A stretch of DNA of 64,000 bases from Alsobacter ponti (GCF_024294805.1 NZ_JANCLU010000007.1:62001-126000), one strand, 5' to 3'. Positions 1 to 9,046 are shown, numbered from the stretch's first letter. Program-made: numbers and translations. The notes: generated by a model not told the origin, from the letters alone.

Positions 1-640
1 AGGTCCAGACGTCGGTGACGTCGACGATCTTGTCCGGCGCGCCGTCGACGACGGCGTTGGCGCGATCATAGGTGGCGGTGATGAGCTTGGACACGAACCT
101 CACCGTTACCTGGGCCGAGCGTCCCTTGAGCTGGGCGTCGACGATCTCGGCGCGGTCGATGGAGACGAAGGTCGTCTCCACGCGTTCGCCGCGTTTCTCG
201 CGCTCGGAAATGGCGCTGACGAAGCCATCGTTGACGTCCTTGGAGAGCAGATCCCGCAACGCCCGCCGGTCGCCCTGGGCGAAAGCCATGACGATCATTT
301 CGTAAGCCGACTTGGCGCCGTCGCGGAACGCGCGCGCGTCGAAGGTCCGGTCGGCGGCGCTGATGGCGTCAAGGCCCGCGGCGAGCGGCGTTCCGGGCTC
401 GGCGATGCCCTTCCAGCGGTCGGCCTCGGACTCCGGCTCGCGGTCTCCGGCGCGGTCGCCGAGCTGGACGACGTTCGAGTCGTTGGCCGCGGCGGGGGCG
501 ACCGGCTCGGCGCGGCGGACCATGTCGACCGGGCGGCGCTCGGCGCCGGTGCGCGTGCCGAGTACGGAGCGCAGGCGCCAGATGACGAAGACGGCGAGGC
601 CGAGAAAGAAGATCGTCGTCAGGTCGAAAGAGTCCTGCAT
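1..640 (-). CDS. Tim44/TimA-family membrane-anchored protein, C-terminus cut by window edge
   Basis: About 213 codons are present; the stop lies beyond base 1. The protein starts MQDSFDLTTIFFLGLAVFVI, an N-terminal membrane anchor, then a charged linker (to about residue 75), then the Tim44-like (NTF2-fold) domain with the segment GAKSAYEMIVMAFAQGDR and the motif AISEREKRGE. Alphaproteobacterial proteins of this type are about 230-240 aa, so some 20 residues are missing. The family is related to the mitochondrial import motor subunit Tim44; its bacterial role is not settled, but it is inner-membrane associated. It is transcribed divergently from secB, a common arrangement in Rhizobiales and a suggestive pairing with protein export. 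Start chosen at the ATG directly before the hydrophobic segment. Confidence 0.85.
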   Translation of the reverse strand, partial: MQDSFDLTTIFFLGLAVFVIWRLRSVLGTRTGAERRPVDMVRRAEPVAPAAANDSNVVQLGDRAGDREPESEADRWKGIAEPGTPLAAGLDAISAADRTFDARAFRDGAKSAYEMIVMAFAQGDRRALRDLLSKDVNDGFVSAISEREKRGERVETTFVSIDRAEIVDAQLKGRSAQVTVRFVSKLITATYDRANAVVDGAPDKIVDVTDVWT

Positions 641-861
641 GAGCGCCTGTTCCGGTCGGGCGGCCGGCCCCACGCCAACGCCCTGTGGAGCATATAGGGT
701 TTTCCGGGCGCGACATAAAGCGTCGCGGCGCGGCGGACCGCGCCCCCGCTTCACCTTGTTCGCTCCACGGTTCCGTGTTAGCCCGCTGGCGCTCGTCGCG
801 GACCACGCCCGGCGACCGAAATTCAAACCCGGTCCGAGGGGGCCGGCCAGAGGAGACACAC
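641..861. promoter_or_regulatory. Divergent intergenic region between the Tim44-like gene and secB
   Basis: This 221-bp gap must hold the promoters for both divergent genes. A purine-rich Shine-Dalgarno (AGGAGA at 851-856) sits 5 bases before the secB ATG. I could not assign convincing -35/-10 boxes, and no small gene or structured RNA is apparent. Confidence 0.5.
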
Positions 862-1347
862 ATGGCTGCAAACGGAAACGGCGCGCAGGACGAAGCGACC
901 GCCCCGTCGCTGAACGCGCTGGCGCAGTTCATCAAGGACCTGTCGTTCGAGAACCCGAACGCGCCGCGTTCGCTGGCCCCGCAGGCGAACCCCCCGCAGA
1001 TCAGCATTTCGGTCAACGTCAACGCCCGCCCGCTGTCGGACACCGACTACGAAGTGGAGCTGACGCTGGAAGGCAAAGCCGGCGAGGCGCCCAACCTGCT
1101 GTTCAGCTTCGAGCTGCTCTACGCCGGCATTTTCCGGGTGCAGAACATCCCGCAGGACAACGTTCACCCGGTCGTGATGATCGAGTGCCCCCGCCTGCTC
1201 TTCCCCTTCGCCCGCCAGATCGTCGCCGACGCGGTGCGCAATGGCGGCTTCCCGCCGCTGTTCATCGACCCGATTGACTTCGCGGCGCTCTATCGCCAGC
1301 GCATCATGGAAGCGCAGAACACCGGCGGCGACCAGCCCGTCGCCTGA
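862..1347 (+). CDS. secB: Protein-export chaperone SecB
   Basis: A cytosolic tetrameric chaperone that keeps preproteins unfolded and hands them to SecA for Sec-dependent export. The 161-aa length is typical. After a 20-residue tail the SecB fold is recognisable: [13 protein letters not shown], then [75 protein letters not shown]. The acidic C-terminal region is short. Start taken at ATG 862 because AGGAGA lies 5 bases upstream; the reading frame stays open further upstream, but that part has no homology to the family. Followed by a strong bidirectional terminator shared with convergent dnaQ. Confidence 0.97.
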   Translation: MAANGNGAQDEATAPSLNALAQFIKDLSFENPNAPRSLAPQANPPQISISVNVNARPLSDTDYEVELTLEGKAGEAPNLLFSFELLYAGIFRVQNIPQDNVHPVVMIECPRLLFPFARQIVADAVRNGGFPPLFIDPIDFAALYRQRIMEAQNTGGDQPVA

Positions 1348-1367
1348 CAGGCTTCGTCCCCGACGTG

Positions 1368-1396
1368 AAAAAGCCGGCCTTCGGGCCGGCTTTTTT
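1368..1396. terminator. Bidirectional rho-independent terminator between secB and dnaQ
   Basis: Perfect hairpin AAGCCGGCC-TTC-GGGCCGGCTT flanked by an A-run on the left and a T-run on the right, so it can stop transcription of both convergent genes. Confidence 0.9.
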
Positions 1397-1402
1397 GTCG
1401 GC

Positions 1403-2140
1403 TCAGGCGGTCGCGCCGACCGCCGCCTCGTCGCGCGCCATGTACTCGCCCCAGACGGGCGTGCCCCCGCCCAAAGTCGCCACGAAGGCGGCGTGCGCGG
1501 CGATCTCCGCCTCGGTGAGGCGGGGCGGCAGCGGCTCCGGCCGCGCCCCGACCTGGCGGGGACCGCCGGCGACCCGCTGGACGCCCGCGCCCGGACTGGA
1601 CGTCGACAGCCCGAGATCGGCCTGCCGGCCGCCGAGCAGTTCGACATAGACGTCCGCCAGGATCTCGGCGTCGAGCAGCGCGCCGTGTTTTACGCGACGC
1701 GAATTGTCGATGCCGTAGCGCTGGCACAAGGCGTCCAGGCTGTTGGAGCCGAACGGATTGCGCCGCCGCGCCAGCGCCAGCGTGTCGACCACCCGCCCCT
1801 CGTCGATCGGCGGCCGGCCGAGCCGCCCGATCTCGGCGTTGACGAACCCCATGTCGAAGGCGGCGTTGTGCGCCACCAGCCTGGCGTCGCCGACGAAGGC
1901 GAGGAAGTCGTCGCAGATCTGCGCGAAGACCGGCTTGTCGGCGAGGAAGGCGCTCGACAGGCCGTGGACGGCGAAGGCCTCCTCCGGCATGTCGCGCTCG
2001 GGGTTGATATAGACGTGGAAGGTCGCCCCGGTCGGGATGTGGTTGAGCATCTCGACGCAGCCGATCTCGACGATGCGGTCTCCGCCGTGAGGGCTCAGGC
2101 CGGTCGTCTCGGTGTCGAACACGATCTCGCGGACCGCCAT
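1403..2140 (-). CDS. dnaQ: DNA polymerase III epsilon subunit (3'-5' proofreading exonuclease)
   Basis: Proofreading subunit of the replicative polymerase. It is a DnaQ/DEDDh exonuclease: ExoI motif DTETTG at residues 9-14, ExoII HNAAFD at 91-96, ExoIII HGALLD at 152-157, i.e. metal ligands Asp9, Glu11, Asp96, Asp157 and catalytic His152. The C-terminal region (about 175-245) is the less conserved tail that contacts the polymerase alpha subunit. 245 aa, normal for the family. Lies 15 bases downstream of coaE on the same strand, so probably part of the DUF299-maf-coaE-dnaQ unit that reads away from oriC. Confidence 0.97.
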   Translation of the reverse strand: MAVREIVFDTETTGLSPHGGDRIVEIGCVEMLNHIPTGATFHVYINPERDMPEEAFAVHGLSSAFLADKPVFAQICDDFLAFVGDARLVAHNAAFDMGFVNAEIGRLGRPPIDEGRVVDTLALARRRNPFGSNSLDALCQRYGIDNSRRVKHGALLDAEILADVYVELLGGRQADLGLSTSSPGAGVQRVAGGPRQVGARPEPLPPRLTEAEIAAHAAFVATLGGGTPVWGEYMARDEAAVGATA

Positions 2141-2155
2141 GCCTGCCTCGCCTGT

Positions 2156-2782
2156 TCAGTCCCGCTCCGCCAGAGCCCGCCGGGCGGCCTCGCCGTCCCG
2201 CCCCGCGAAAGCGCGGATCGCCGCCCTCACCTGGTCGCGCGCCGCGTCGAAGCCCCGGCTCGTGTCGATGACCAGGTGGGCGCGGCGGCGCTTCTGCGAA
2301 TCAGCCATCTGGCGGGCGAGAATCGCCTGAAACCGCTCCTCGGTCATCCCGGGCCGCGCCATCACGCGCTGCTTTTGCACAGCGGCCGGCGCGGAGACCA
2401 CGGCGACGGCGTCGCACCTTCCCTCTCCCCCCGTCTCGAACAGCAGCGGGACGTCGAGCACCACGAGCGGCCGGCCGGCCGCGACGGCCCCGCGCAGGAA
2501 ATCGCGCTCGGCCTCGCGCACCAGCGGATGCACGATCGCTTCGAGCCGCCGCATCGCCGCGTCGTCGCCGAGCACGCGCCTTGAAAGGGCCGCGCGGTCG
2601 ATGGCGCCGTTCGCGGTGACCCCCGGAAACGCGGCCGCGACCGGCGCGACGGCCGCGCCGCGATACAGCGCGTGCACGGCCGCGTCGGCGTCGTGGACCG
2701 GCGCGCCCTCGGCGCGGAACATCGCGGCGGTGGCCGACTTGCCCATGCCGATGGAGCCGGTCAATCCGAGCACGAAGGTCAT
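2156..2782 (-). CDS. coaE: Dephospho-CoA kinase
   Basis: Catalyses the last step of coenzyme A synthesis, phosphorylating the 3'-hydroxyl of dephospho-CoA with ATP. The P-loop TGSIGMGKS is at residues 8-16, followed by the substrate region [12 protein letters not shown] (about 30-40) and the lid segment with [20 protein letters not shown]. 208 aa, usual length. ATG start overlaps the maf stop by four bases (ATGA), showing translational coupling. In many Rhizobiales aroE sits between maf and coaE; here it is absent and the two genes directly overlap. Confidence 0.96.
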   Translation of the reverse strand: MTFVLGLTGSIGMGKSATAAMFRAEGAPVHDADAAVHALYRGAAVAPVAAAFPGVTANGAIDRAALSRRVLGDDAAMRRLEAIVHPLVREAERDFLRGAVAAGRPLVVLDVPLLFETGGEGRCDAVAVVSAPAAVQKQRVMARPGMTEERFQAILARQMADSQKRRRAHLVIDTSRGFDAARDQVRAAIRAFAGRDGEAARRALAERD

Positions 2783-3405
2783 GCGGCGAGGCTCCCCGCG
2801 CCGCGCAGGAAGGCGAGCAGCTTCAAAAGCGGCAGACCCAGGATCGTGAAGTGATCGCCCTCAATGCGCTCGAAGAGATGCACGCCCAGCCGCTCCAGCT
2901 GGTAGGCCCCCACGCTGCCGAGCACGGCATCGCCGGCGGCTTCGAGGTAGAGCGAGATCATGGCCGGCGTGAGCGTGCGCATGGTCATGCGGGCGGTTTC
3001 GACCGTCTCGAACAGCACCGTCCCGTCGCGCACCACGGCGGCGGCCGCGTGCAGCGCGTGGGCGCGGCCCGAGAGCGCGGCGAGCTGGCGCGCGGCGTCG
3101 GCCCGGCTTTCCGGCTTGTGCAGGACGACGGCGTCCATGGCCAGCGTCTGGTCGGCGCCGAGCACGAGCCGGCCCGGCCGCCGGGCCGCGACGTCGAGCG
3201 CCTTGGCCCGCGCCAGAGCGACCGCCACGCCGCTGGCGTCCGCGCCGGCCGCCCTCGCGTCGCGCTCCAGCCCGCGCTCGTCGATGTCGGCCGGGCAGGG
3301 CTCCACCGGAAGCCCGGCCGCCTCCAGCATCGCGATGCGCGCCGCGCTGCGAGAGGCGAGGACGAGCGGCGCGGCGTCGCGCCAGAGCGAGGCCGACGCG
3401 CTCAT
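2779..3405 (-). CDS. maf: Maf family nucleotide pyrophosphatase
   Basis: Maf/YhdE-like house-cleaning nucleoside triphosphate pyrophosphatase (family activity on dTTP/UTP or modified nucleotides). Seen in the sequence: N-terminal [14 protein letters not shown] (a variant of the usual LASxSPRR motif, lacking the proline), PADIDE, the QT motif VLGADQTL near residue 75, KPES, and the C-terminal [19 protein letters not shown]. 208 aa. The start was placed at ATG 3405, which overlaps the stop of the upstream DUF299 gene (ATGA); the frame is open further upstream only as an accident of high GC. Couples at its 3' end to coaE in the same way. Confidence 0.93.
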   Translation of the reverse strand: MSASASLWRDAAPLVLASRSAARIAMLEAAGLPVEPCPADIDERGLERDARAAGADASGVAVALARAKALDVAARRPGRLVLGADQTLAMDAVVLHKPESRADAARQLAALSGRAHALHAAAAVVRDGTVLFETVETARMTMRTLTPAMISLYLEAAGDAVLGSVGAYQLERLGVHLFERIEGDHFTILGLPLLKLLAFLRGAGSLAA

Positions 3406-4232
3406 TCGGCGATGAACTTCAGCCGATGCGTCTTGTAGAGGTCGAGGATCGCGGCGGCCGTCTCCTCGATCGACCGGCGCGACACGTCGATCAGCGGCCA
3501 GCCGTGCCGGGCGCAGAGCTTGCGGGAATAGGCGATCTCCTCGGCGACCGCCGCCTTGTCCACGTAGGAGCTGGTGTCGCCGGCGTTCAGCGCGAGGAGC
3601 CGGTTCTGGCGGATCTGCACGATGCGCTCGGGCGAGGCCACCAGCCCCACGACCAGCGGATGCTTGACGCCCTCCAGCTCGCGCGGCGGGGGGATGCCGG
3701 GCACGAGCGGGATGTTGGCGGCCTTGATGCCGCGATTGGCGAGATAGATGGAGGTCGGCGTCTTCGACGTGCGGGAGATGCCCACGAGGATGACGTCGGC
3801 TGTCTCCAGGTCGGGCGGCAGCTGGCCGTCGTCGTGCATCATCGTGTAGTTCAGCGCGTCGATCCGCTTGAAGTAGTCGGCGTCGAGCACGTGCTGCGCG
3901 CCCGGTCGCTGCGTCGACGCCGCGCCCAGATAGGACTGGAACATCGCCAGGACCGGTTCGAGGACCGACAGGCACGGGCAGCCGAACTCGCGGCAGGCGT
4001 CCTCGAGCCGTCGCGCCAGGTCCGGCTCCACCAGCGTGTAGAGCACCATGCCGGGGGCCGCCTCCAGCTCGTTCAGTACGCGGTCCAGCTGCGCCTCGCT
4101 GCGCACCAGCGGGTACATATGCTCGATCGCCGAAATCCCCTGGTACTGGGCCGCGGCGGCGCGGCTCACCGCGATCAGGGTCTCGCCCGTCGCGTCGGAG
4201 ACGAGGTGAAGATGAAAATAGCTGCGTCCCAC
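3402..4232 (-). CDS. DUF299 (PSRP-type) bifunctional kinase/pyrophosphorylase
   Basis: Family PF03618; characterised members are ADP-dependent kinases/Pi-dependent pyrophosphorylases that regulate pyruvate phosphate dikinase (PpdK) or PEP synthase. 276 aa starting from a GTG ([18 protein letters not shown]), preceded by GGGAGA at the proper spacing. The nucleotide-binding P-loop is [10 protein letters not shown] at residues 151-160; downstream [15 protein letters not shown] is family-typical. This is the homologue of the gene that flanks the chromosomal origin in Caulobacter and Rhizobiales, with hemE on the other side. No ppdK is in the window, so which enzyme it controls cannot be told from here. 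Confidence 0.93.
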   Translation of the reverse strand: MGRSYFHLHLVSDATGETLIAVSRAAAAQYQGISAIEHMYPLVRSEAQLDRVLNELEAAPGMVLYTLVEPDLARRLEDACREFGCPCLSVLEPVLAMFQSYLGAASTQRPGAQHVLDADYFKRIDALNYTMMHDDGQLPPDLETADVILVGISRTSKTPTSIYLANRGIKAANIPLVPGIPPPRELEGVKHPLVVGLVASPERIVQIRQNRLLALNAGDTSSYVDKAAVAEEIAYSRKLCARHGWPLIDVSRRSIEETAAAILDLYKTHRLKFIAE

Positions 4233-4669
4233 GCCTGTCTCCCGTCGGCCGTCTCCGCCTCGCGCCGCCGCCCCGCCTCCCGGCCGCCCAAGAGCGCCTG
4301 TGGAGTTCTGTGAATGACGGGGAGGACCGGCCGACTCCGACCCTCCGGCGGGAACACTCTCACCTTCCCCCCGTTCGCGATCAACAGCGCTGTCGCGCTG
4401 GAGCGATTCAGGGCCGCGTTGCCCACATCGTCGGACGGGCGCGGCCGGCCGGACAAGGCCCGCAGCCGTTAACCTTTCGTAAACGATTTGGGCGCCTTCA
4501 TAATTTCTTAAGGAGTGTGGCGGGATCCGGACGGCCCGGCGGACTCGCGAAGCCGGAACCCGGCGAGGGCAAGCTGTGGGCGGCCTGTGGACGATTTGGA
4601 ACCCCGGCATTTCCCGGTCTAGAAACAGAAACTGAATCAAGAATCTCTCTCATAGATAGGTTGATTGGC
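4233..4669. other. oriC: Predicted chromosomal replication origin (oriC)
   Basis: This 437-bp gap lies between the DUF299 gene and hemE, the conserved position of the origin in Caulobacter and many Rhizobiales. Seen: degenerate DnaA boxes TGTGAATGA (4309-4317, 8/9 to TGTGNATAA), TTGCCCACA (4419-4427, 7/9) and TGTGGACGA (4586-4594, 7/9); a short AT-rich stretch at 4469-4513, unusual for this GC-rich window and a candidate unwinding element; a CtrA-like site at 4469-4483; five GANTC sites (4333, 4405, 4542, 4634, 4641). No gene fits here. The call rests mainly on synteny; the DnaA boxes are weak. Confidence 0.75.
4469..4483. promoter_or_regulatory. CtrA-like binding site inside predicted oriC
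   Basis: TTAA-CCTTTCG-TAAA matches the CtrA consensus TTAA-N7-TTAA at seven of eight fixed positions. In Caulobacter CtrA binds such sites in the origin and blocks initiation. Here it borders the AT-rich stretch. Function is inferred from position and motif only. Confidence 0.5.
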
Positions 4670-5728
4670 GTGCCTTTGAGCGTGAGCCCCGCCCCGGCGG
4701 ACGGACCGAAAAAGCCCCTGATGCGCGTGCTGGCCGGAGAGCGGCTGGACAAGCCGCCGATCTGGATCATGCGCCAGGCCGGGCGATACCTCCCCGAATA
4801 TCGGGAGCTGCGCGCCAGGGCCGCCTCGTTCATGGATTTCTGCTACACGCCGGCGATGGCCGCCGAGGCCACGCTGCAGCCGATCCGCCGCTACGGGCTC
4901 GACGCCGCCATTCTGTTCAGCGACATCCTCGTCGTCCCGGACGCGCTCGGCCAGCAAGTGGGCTTTGCGGAAGGAGAAGGGCCGCGCCTGCCGCCCGTGA
5001 CGTCGATGGCGGAGCTCGCCAGGCTGCGGGACGAGATCGACCTGGAGCGCCTGGGGCCGGTGTTCGAGGCCATCGGCAGGGTCCGCGAGGGCCTGCCGGC
5101 CGAGACCACCCTGCTGGGCTTCTGCGGGGCTCCCTGGACCGTCGCGAGCTACATGATCGCCGGCAAGGGCACGCCGGAGCTCGCGCCCTCCCGCCTCGCC
5201 TCCTATCGCGACCCGGCCTTCCTGCAGGCGCTGATCGACCGGCTGGTGACGGCCTCGATCGCCTATCTCACGCGGCAGTTCCACGCCGGCGTCGACGCGG
5301 TGCAGATCTTCGAGAGCTTCGCCGGCGCGCTGCCGGCCGCGTCGCTGGAGCGGTGGTCGCTGGACCCGATCCGCCGCATCGTTTCGGGCGTGCGCGCCAA
5401 CGTTCCGGGCGCGCGGATCATCGTCTTCGCGCGCAATGCCGGGCTCGGCCACGCGCTCGTGCCGTCGACCGGGGCCGACGCGGTCGGGCTCGACTGGAGC
5501 ATCGACGGCGCCTGGGCGGCGCGCGAGGTGCAGAGCCAGCGCCCCGTGCAGGGCAACCTCGACCCGCTGACCGTGGTGGCGGGCGGGCAGGCCATGGAGC
5601 GGGGCATCGACGAGGTGCTGGCGCGGTTCTCCGGCGGACCGCACATCTTCAATTTCGGCCACGGGATCGTTCCCGAGACGCCGCCGGAACATGTCGCCGC
5701 GCTGGTCAAGCGCATCCGGGGGGCGTGA
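4670..5728 (+). CDS. hemE: Uroporphyrinogen decarboxylase
   Basis: Converts uroporphyrinogen III to coproporphyrinogen III by four decarboxylations (heme pathway, cytosol). Signature PPIWIMRQAGRYLPEYRELR near residues 28-47, with the invariant Arg pair and the later catalytic Asp in the ILFSDILVVPDALG block; GFCGAPWTVASYMI and the C-terminal NFGHGIVPETPPEH are also family hallmarks. With the GTG at 4670 the protein is 352 aa, as expected; AGG at 4658-4660 serves as Shine-Dalgarno. GTG 4682 is an alternative. Starting at ATG 4721 would remove family N-terminal residues. Stop overlaps the hemJ start (GTGA). Confidence 0.96.
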   Translation: MPLSVSPAPADGPKKPLMRVLAGERLDKPPIWIMRQAGRYLPEYRELRARAASFMDFCYTPAMAAEATLQPIRRYGLDAAILFSDILVVPDALGQQVGFAEGEGPRLPPVTSMAELARLRDEIDLERLGPVFEAIGRVREGLPAETTLLGFCGAPWTVASYMIAGKGTPELAPSRLASYRDPAFLQALIDRLVTASIAYLTRQFHAGVDAVQIFESFAGALPAASLERWSLDPIRRIVSGVRANVPGARIIVFARNAGLGHALVPSTGADAVGLDWSIDGAWAAREVQSQRPVQGNLDPLTVVAGGQAMERGIDEVLARFSGGPHIFNFGHGIVPETPPEHVAALVKRIRGA

Positions 5729-6156
5729 GCGTGACCTACGAGTGGATCAAGGCGCTGCACGTCGTCGCTATCATCTCGTGGATGGCCGGCCTGCTCTATC
5801 TGCCGCGCCTGTTCGTGTACCACGCCGACGCGCCGAAGGGCTCCGACGCCTCGGAAACCTTCAAGGTCATGGAGCGCCGTCTGCTCAAGGCGATCATGAC
5901 GCCGGCCATGGTCGTGAGCTGGCTGGCCGGGCTGTGGCTGATGATGGAGATGGGCTGGTACAAGGCGGGGTGGTTCCACGCCAAGCTCGCTCTGGTTCTG
6001 GCGCTGAGCGGGGTCCACGGCCTGCTGGCCCGCCACGTCCGCCTGTTCGCGCGCGACGCCAACGGGAAAAAGTCGCGCTATTTCAGGATCTTGAACGAAG
6101 TTCCGACGCTCATCATGATCGCCGTCGTGGTCCTGGTGATCGTCAAGCCGTTCTGA
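5725..6156 (+). CDS. hemJ: Protoporphyrinogen IX oxidase HemJ
   Basis: HemJ (formerly UPF0093/DUF420-type membrane protein) oxidises protoporphyrinogen IX to protoporphyrin IX in bacteria lacking HemG/HemY. 143 aa with four predicted membrane helices: EWIKALHVVAIISWMAGLLY, then a helix around MVVSWLAGLWLMMEMG, one at FHAKLALVLALSGVHGLL, and a C-terminal VPTLIMIAVVVLVIV. The conserved His in helix 1 (KALHV) and the YLPRLFVYH segment are present. Start GTG 5725 overlaps the hemE TGA; GTG 5731 is a second possibility. Two consecutive heme genes in one transcript. Confidence 0.92.
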   Translation: MSVTYEWIKALHVVAIISWMAGLLYLPRLFVYHADAPKGSDASETFKVMERRLLKAIMTPAMVVSWLAGLWLMMEMGWYKAGWFHAKLALVLALSGVHGLLARHVRLFARDANGKKSRYFRILNEVPTLIMIAVVVLVIVKPF

Positions 6157-6370
6157 GCGGCCTCGCGAGGGGCTTGTTTCGTAACGCGAAAACGGCTAGA
6201 GAGCGAAGGGTCCTCACCCCACGATCGTCGGGTTTCCTCGCGCTGCGGCTCCCGCCCAGCCTCGGGCCACGAAGCCCGAATGAGGAACTTCCCCGACCGG
6301 TCTCACGTTTTCACAATCCCACGCATATGCGCGCCCGCGTCTCCTGACGGGCGTATCTCAGGACCCTCCC

Positions 6371-7636
6371 ATGCGGGAAATCAAGCTGCAGGACCTCAAG
6401 GCTAAGTCGCCTACCGAGATGCTGACCTTTGCCGAAGAGCTGCAGGTCGAGAACGCCAGCACGATGCGCAAGCAGGAGCTGATGTTCGCCATCCTCAAGC
6501 AACTCGCCTCCAACGAGGTCGAGATCATCGGGGAAGGCGTGGTCGAGGTGCTGCCCGACGGGTTCGGTTTTCTGCGCTCGCCCGATTCGAACTACCTCGC
6601 GGGCCCGGACGACATCTACGTGTCGCCCTCCCAGATCCGCCGTTTCGGCCTGCGCACCGGCGACACGGTGGAAGGCCAGATTCGCAGCCCGAAGGAAGGC
6701 GAGCGCTATTTCGCGCTGCTGAAGGTCAACACGATCAACTTCGAGGACCCGGACAAGGCGCGGCACAAGGTCAATTTCGACAACCTGACGCCGCTTTATC
6801 CGAACTCCCGCCTGAAGCTCGAGATCGAGGACCCGACGCGCAAGGATTTCTCGGCGCGCGTCATCGACATCGTCTCGCCGATCGGCAAGGGCCAGCGCGC
6901 CCTCATCGTCGCGCCGCCCCGCACCGGCAAGACCGTGCTGCTGCAAAACGTCGCGCAGTCGATCACGACCAACCATCCCGAGTGCTACCTGATCGTCCTG
7001 CTCATCGACGAGCGGCCCGAGGAAGTGACCGACATGCAGCGCTCCGTGCGGGGCGAGGTCGTGTCCTCCACCTTCGACGAGCCGGCGTCCCGCCACGTCC
7101 AGGTCGCCGAAATGGTGATCGAGAAGGCCAAGCGCCTGGTGGAGCACGGCCGCGACGTGGTGATCCTGCTCGATTCGATCACGCGCCTCGGGCGCGCCTA
7201 CAACACCGTGGTGCCCTCCTCCGGCAAGGTGCTGACGGGCGGCGTCGACGCCAACGCCCTGCAGCGGCCGAAGCGATTCTTCGGCGCCGCGCGCAATATC
7301 GAGGAAGGCGGCTCGCTCACCATTATCGCGACCGCGCTGATCGATACCGGCAGCCGCATGGACGAGGTGATCTTCGAAGAGTTCAAGGGCACCGGCAATT
7401 CCGAGATCATCCTGGACCGCAAGGTCTCGGACAAGCGGGTGTTCCCGTCGCTGGACATCACGCGCTCGGGCACCCGCAAGGAAGAACTCCTCGTGCCGCC
7501 GGACGTGCTCAAGAAGATGTACGTGCTGCGCCGCATCCTCAACCCGATGGGGACGGTGGACGCCATCGAGTTCCTGCTGGACAAGCTGCGCCAGACCAAG
7601 ACCAACCAGGACTTCTTCGACTCCATGAACACCTGA
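6371..7636 (+). CDS. rho: Transcription termination factor Rho
   Basis: Hexameric RNA-dependent ATPase that terminates transcription. 421 aa, canonical. N-terminal Rho-N helical domain ([20 protein letters not shown], 1-50), cold-shock-like RNA-binding domain with DGFGFLRSP and [13 protein letters not shown] (about 60-100), Walker A APPRTGKT at 181-188, Walker B region [16 protein letters not shown], and the Q/R-loop region [20 protein letters not shown]. Preceded by a 214-bp leader, which in many bacteria carries rho autoregulation; I see no specific attenuator. Followed by mnmE as in other origin-proximal clusters. Confidence 0.98.
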   Translation: MREIKLQDLKAKSPTEMLTFAEELQVENASTMRKQELMFAILKQLASNEVEIIGEGVVEVLPDGFGFLRSPDSNYLAGPDDIYVSPSQIRRFGLRTGDTVEGQIRSPKEGERYFALLKVNTINFEDPDKARHKVNFDNLTPLYPNSRLKLEIEDPTRKDFSARVIDIVSPIGKGQRALIVAPPRTGKTVLLQNVAQSITTNHPECYLIVLLIDERPEEVTDMQRSVRGEVVSSTFDEPASRHVQVAEMVIEKAKRLVEHGRDVVILLDSITRLGRAYNTVVPSSGKVLTGGVDANALQRPKRFFGAARNIEEGGSLTIIATALIDTGSRMDEVIFEEFKGTGNSEIILDRKVSDKRVFPSLDITRSGTRKEELLVPPDVLKKMYVLRRILNPMGTVDAIEFLLDKLRQTKTNQDFFDSMNT

Positions 7637-7717
7637 GCCGGAACGGCCGCGAGGCGGTCGATTCGGACTCGAAACGCCACGCGGGCAACACGCGTCGACG
7701 GCGTTCCGGACGCTGGT

Positions 7718-9028
7718 ATGACCGGTCATCCCACCGATACCATCTTCGCCCTCGCCTCGGGCGCGGGGAAAGCCGCGCTCGCGGTGATCCGGATCAGCGG
7801 ACCCCGGACTCGATTCGTCCTCGAAACAATGGCCGGGACGGTCACCCAACCGCGCCGGATGAGCCGTCGAACGTTGCGGGACGGAACGGGCGCGCCGCTG
7901 GACGATGCCCTGGTGGTGTTCTTCCCTGGGCCGGCCAGTTTCACTGGCGAAGACAGCGCGGAGCTGCATCTCCATGGCGGGCGAGCCGTCATCGAGAGGG
8001 CGCTGGCTTCGCTCGGCGCTCTCGTGGGATGCCGCCTCGCCGAACCGGGCGAGTTCACCCGCCGCGCCTTCCTCAACGGGAAGCTCGACGGAACCGAGGT
8101 CGAGGCGCTCGCGGATCTCATCGACGCCGAGACCACGGGCCAGGCTGCCCAGGCGCTGGCCCAACTCCGCGGCGCGTTGTCGACCGCCATTTCCGACCTT
8201 CGTTCCCGCTTGCTGCACGCGATGGCGTTGTTGGAAGCCGGACTCGATTTCGCCGACGAAGGCGATGTCGAGCCCGACACCCTGCCCGTTCGCGAGGCGC
8301 TGGGCGATGTCGCGGGCCTCATCGACGCATTGCTGGCCGACGCGGGTCGGGGCGAGAAGGTCCGCGAAGGCGTGAACGTCGTCATCCTGGGCCGCCCAAA
8401 CGCCGGGAAATCAACTCTCCTGAATGCGCTCGCCCGACGCGACGTGGCGATCGTGACCGACACACCGGGCACAACCCGCGATCTGTTGGAAGTCCGGCTT
8501 GAACTCGCCGGCGTTCCGGTGACGCTGGTCGATACGGCCGGACTTCACGAGACGAGCGATCCCGTGGAGCGCGAGGGAATTCGGCGCGCACTGGTCCGAG
8601 CGGAGCGGGCTGACCTCGTCATATGGCTGGCGTCAACCGGAGACGAACCCCCGCCCTCAGTGAACGCGCCTCTGCTCAGCGTACAGTCCAAGGTCGATTC
8701 GACTCCGGATCGATTTGGGTGCTCCCTCGAAATTTCCGCGCGAACCGGTGAAGGGATGGACGCCCTTCTTGGCGAGCTGGAAAGGTGTGTCCGCGACCGC
8801 TTCGGGGGTGAGACTGCTGTGGTGACGCGCGAACGCCATCGTCTCGCGCTCGAAGCCGCCAAGCGGCGGGTCGAGAGCGCCATCGAGGGACTGGACGAAG
8901 GCCGACTGCCTGAACTGGTGTCAGAGGACATGCGGCTCGCCACACGTGAGGTGGAGCGGATCCTTGGCCGTGTCGACGTCGAGCAGATGCTGGACACGCT
9001 ATTCTCGGGCTTCTGCATCGGAAAATAG
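7718..9028 (+). CDS. mnmE: tRNA modification GTPase MnmE (TrmE)
   Basis: With MnmG it forms the complex that adds (carboxymethyl)aminomethyl groups to wobble U34 of certain tRNAs. N-terminal tetrahydrofolate-binding domain (TDTIFALASGAGKAALAVIRISG), central helical domain, inserted G domain with G1 GRPNAGKST at 225-233, G2/G3 TPGTTRD and DTAGLHET, and the C-terminal CIGK motif with the essential Cys433. 436 aa. Next to mnmG, its obligate partner. Third-position GC appears slightly lower than in neighbouring genes, as also in mnmG and rsmG. Confidence 0.96.
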   Translation: MTGHPTDTIFALASGAGKAALAVIRISGPRTRFVLETMAGTVTQPRRMSRRTLRDGTGAPLDDALVVFFPGPASFTGEDSAELHLHGGRAVIERALASLGALVGCRLAEPGEFTRRAFLNGKLDGTEVEALADLIDAETTGQAAQALAQLRGALSTAISDLRSRLLHAMALLEAGLDFADEGDVEPDTLPVREALGDVAGLIDALLADAGRGEKVREGVNVVILGRPNAGKSTLLNALARRDVAIVTDTPGTTRDLLEVRLELAGVPVTLVDTAGLHETSDPVEREGIRRALVRAERADLVIWLASTGDEPPPSVNAPLLSVQSKVDSTPDRFGCSLEISARTGEGMDALLGELERCVRDRFGGETAVVTRERHRLALEAAKRRVESAIEGLDEGRLPELVSEDMRLATREVERILGRVDVEQMLDTLFSGFCIGK

Positions 9029-9030
9029 GT

Positions 9031-9046
9031 CGTTTCACGTGAAACG
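9031..9046. promoter_or_regulatory. parS: parS centromere site 1
   Basis: GTTTCACGTGAAAC at 9032-9045, a perfect 14-bp palindrome equal to the core of the bacterial parS consensus (TGTTTCACGTGAAACA), in the mnmE-mnmG gap. It is 4.4 kb from the predicted origin and 3.5 kb before parB, whose product binds it. Confidence 0.9.
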
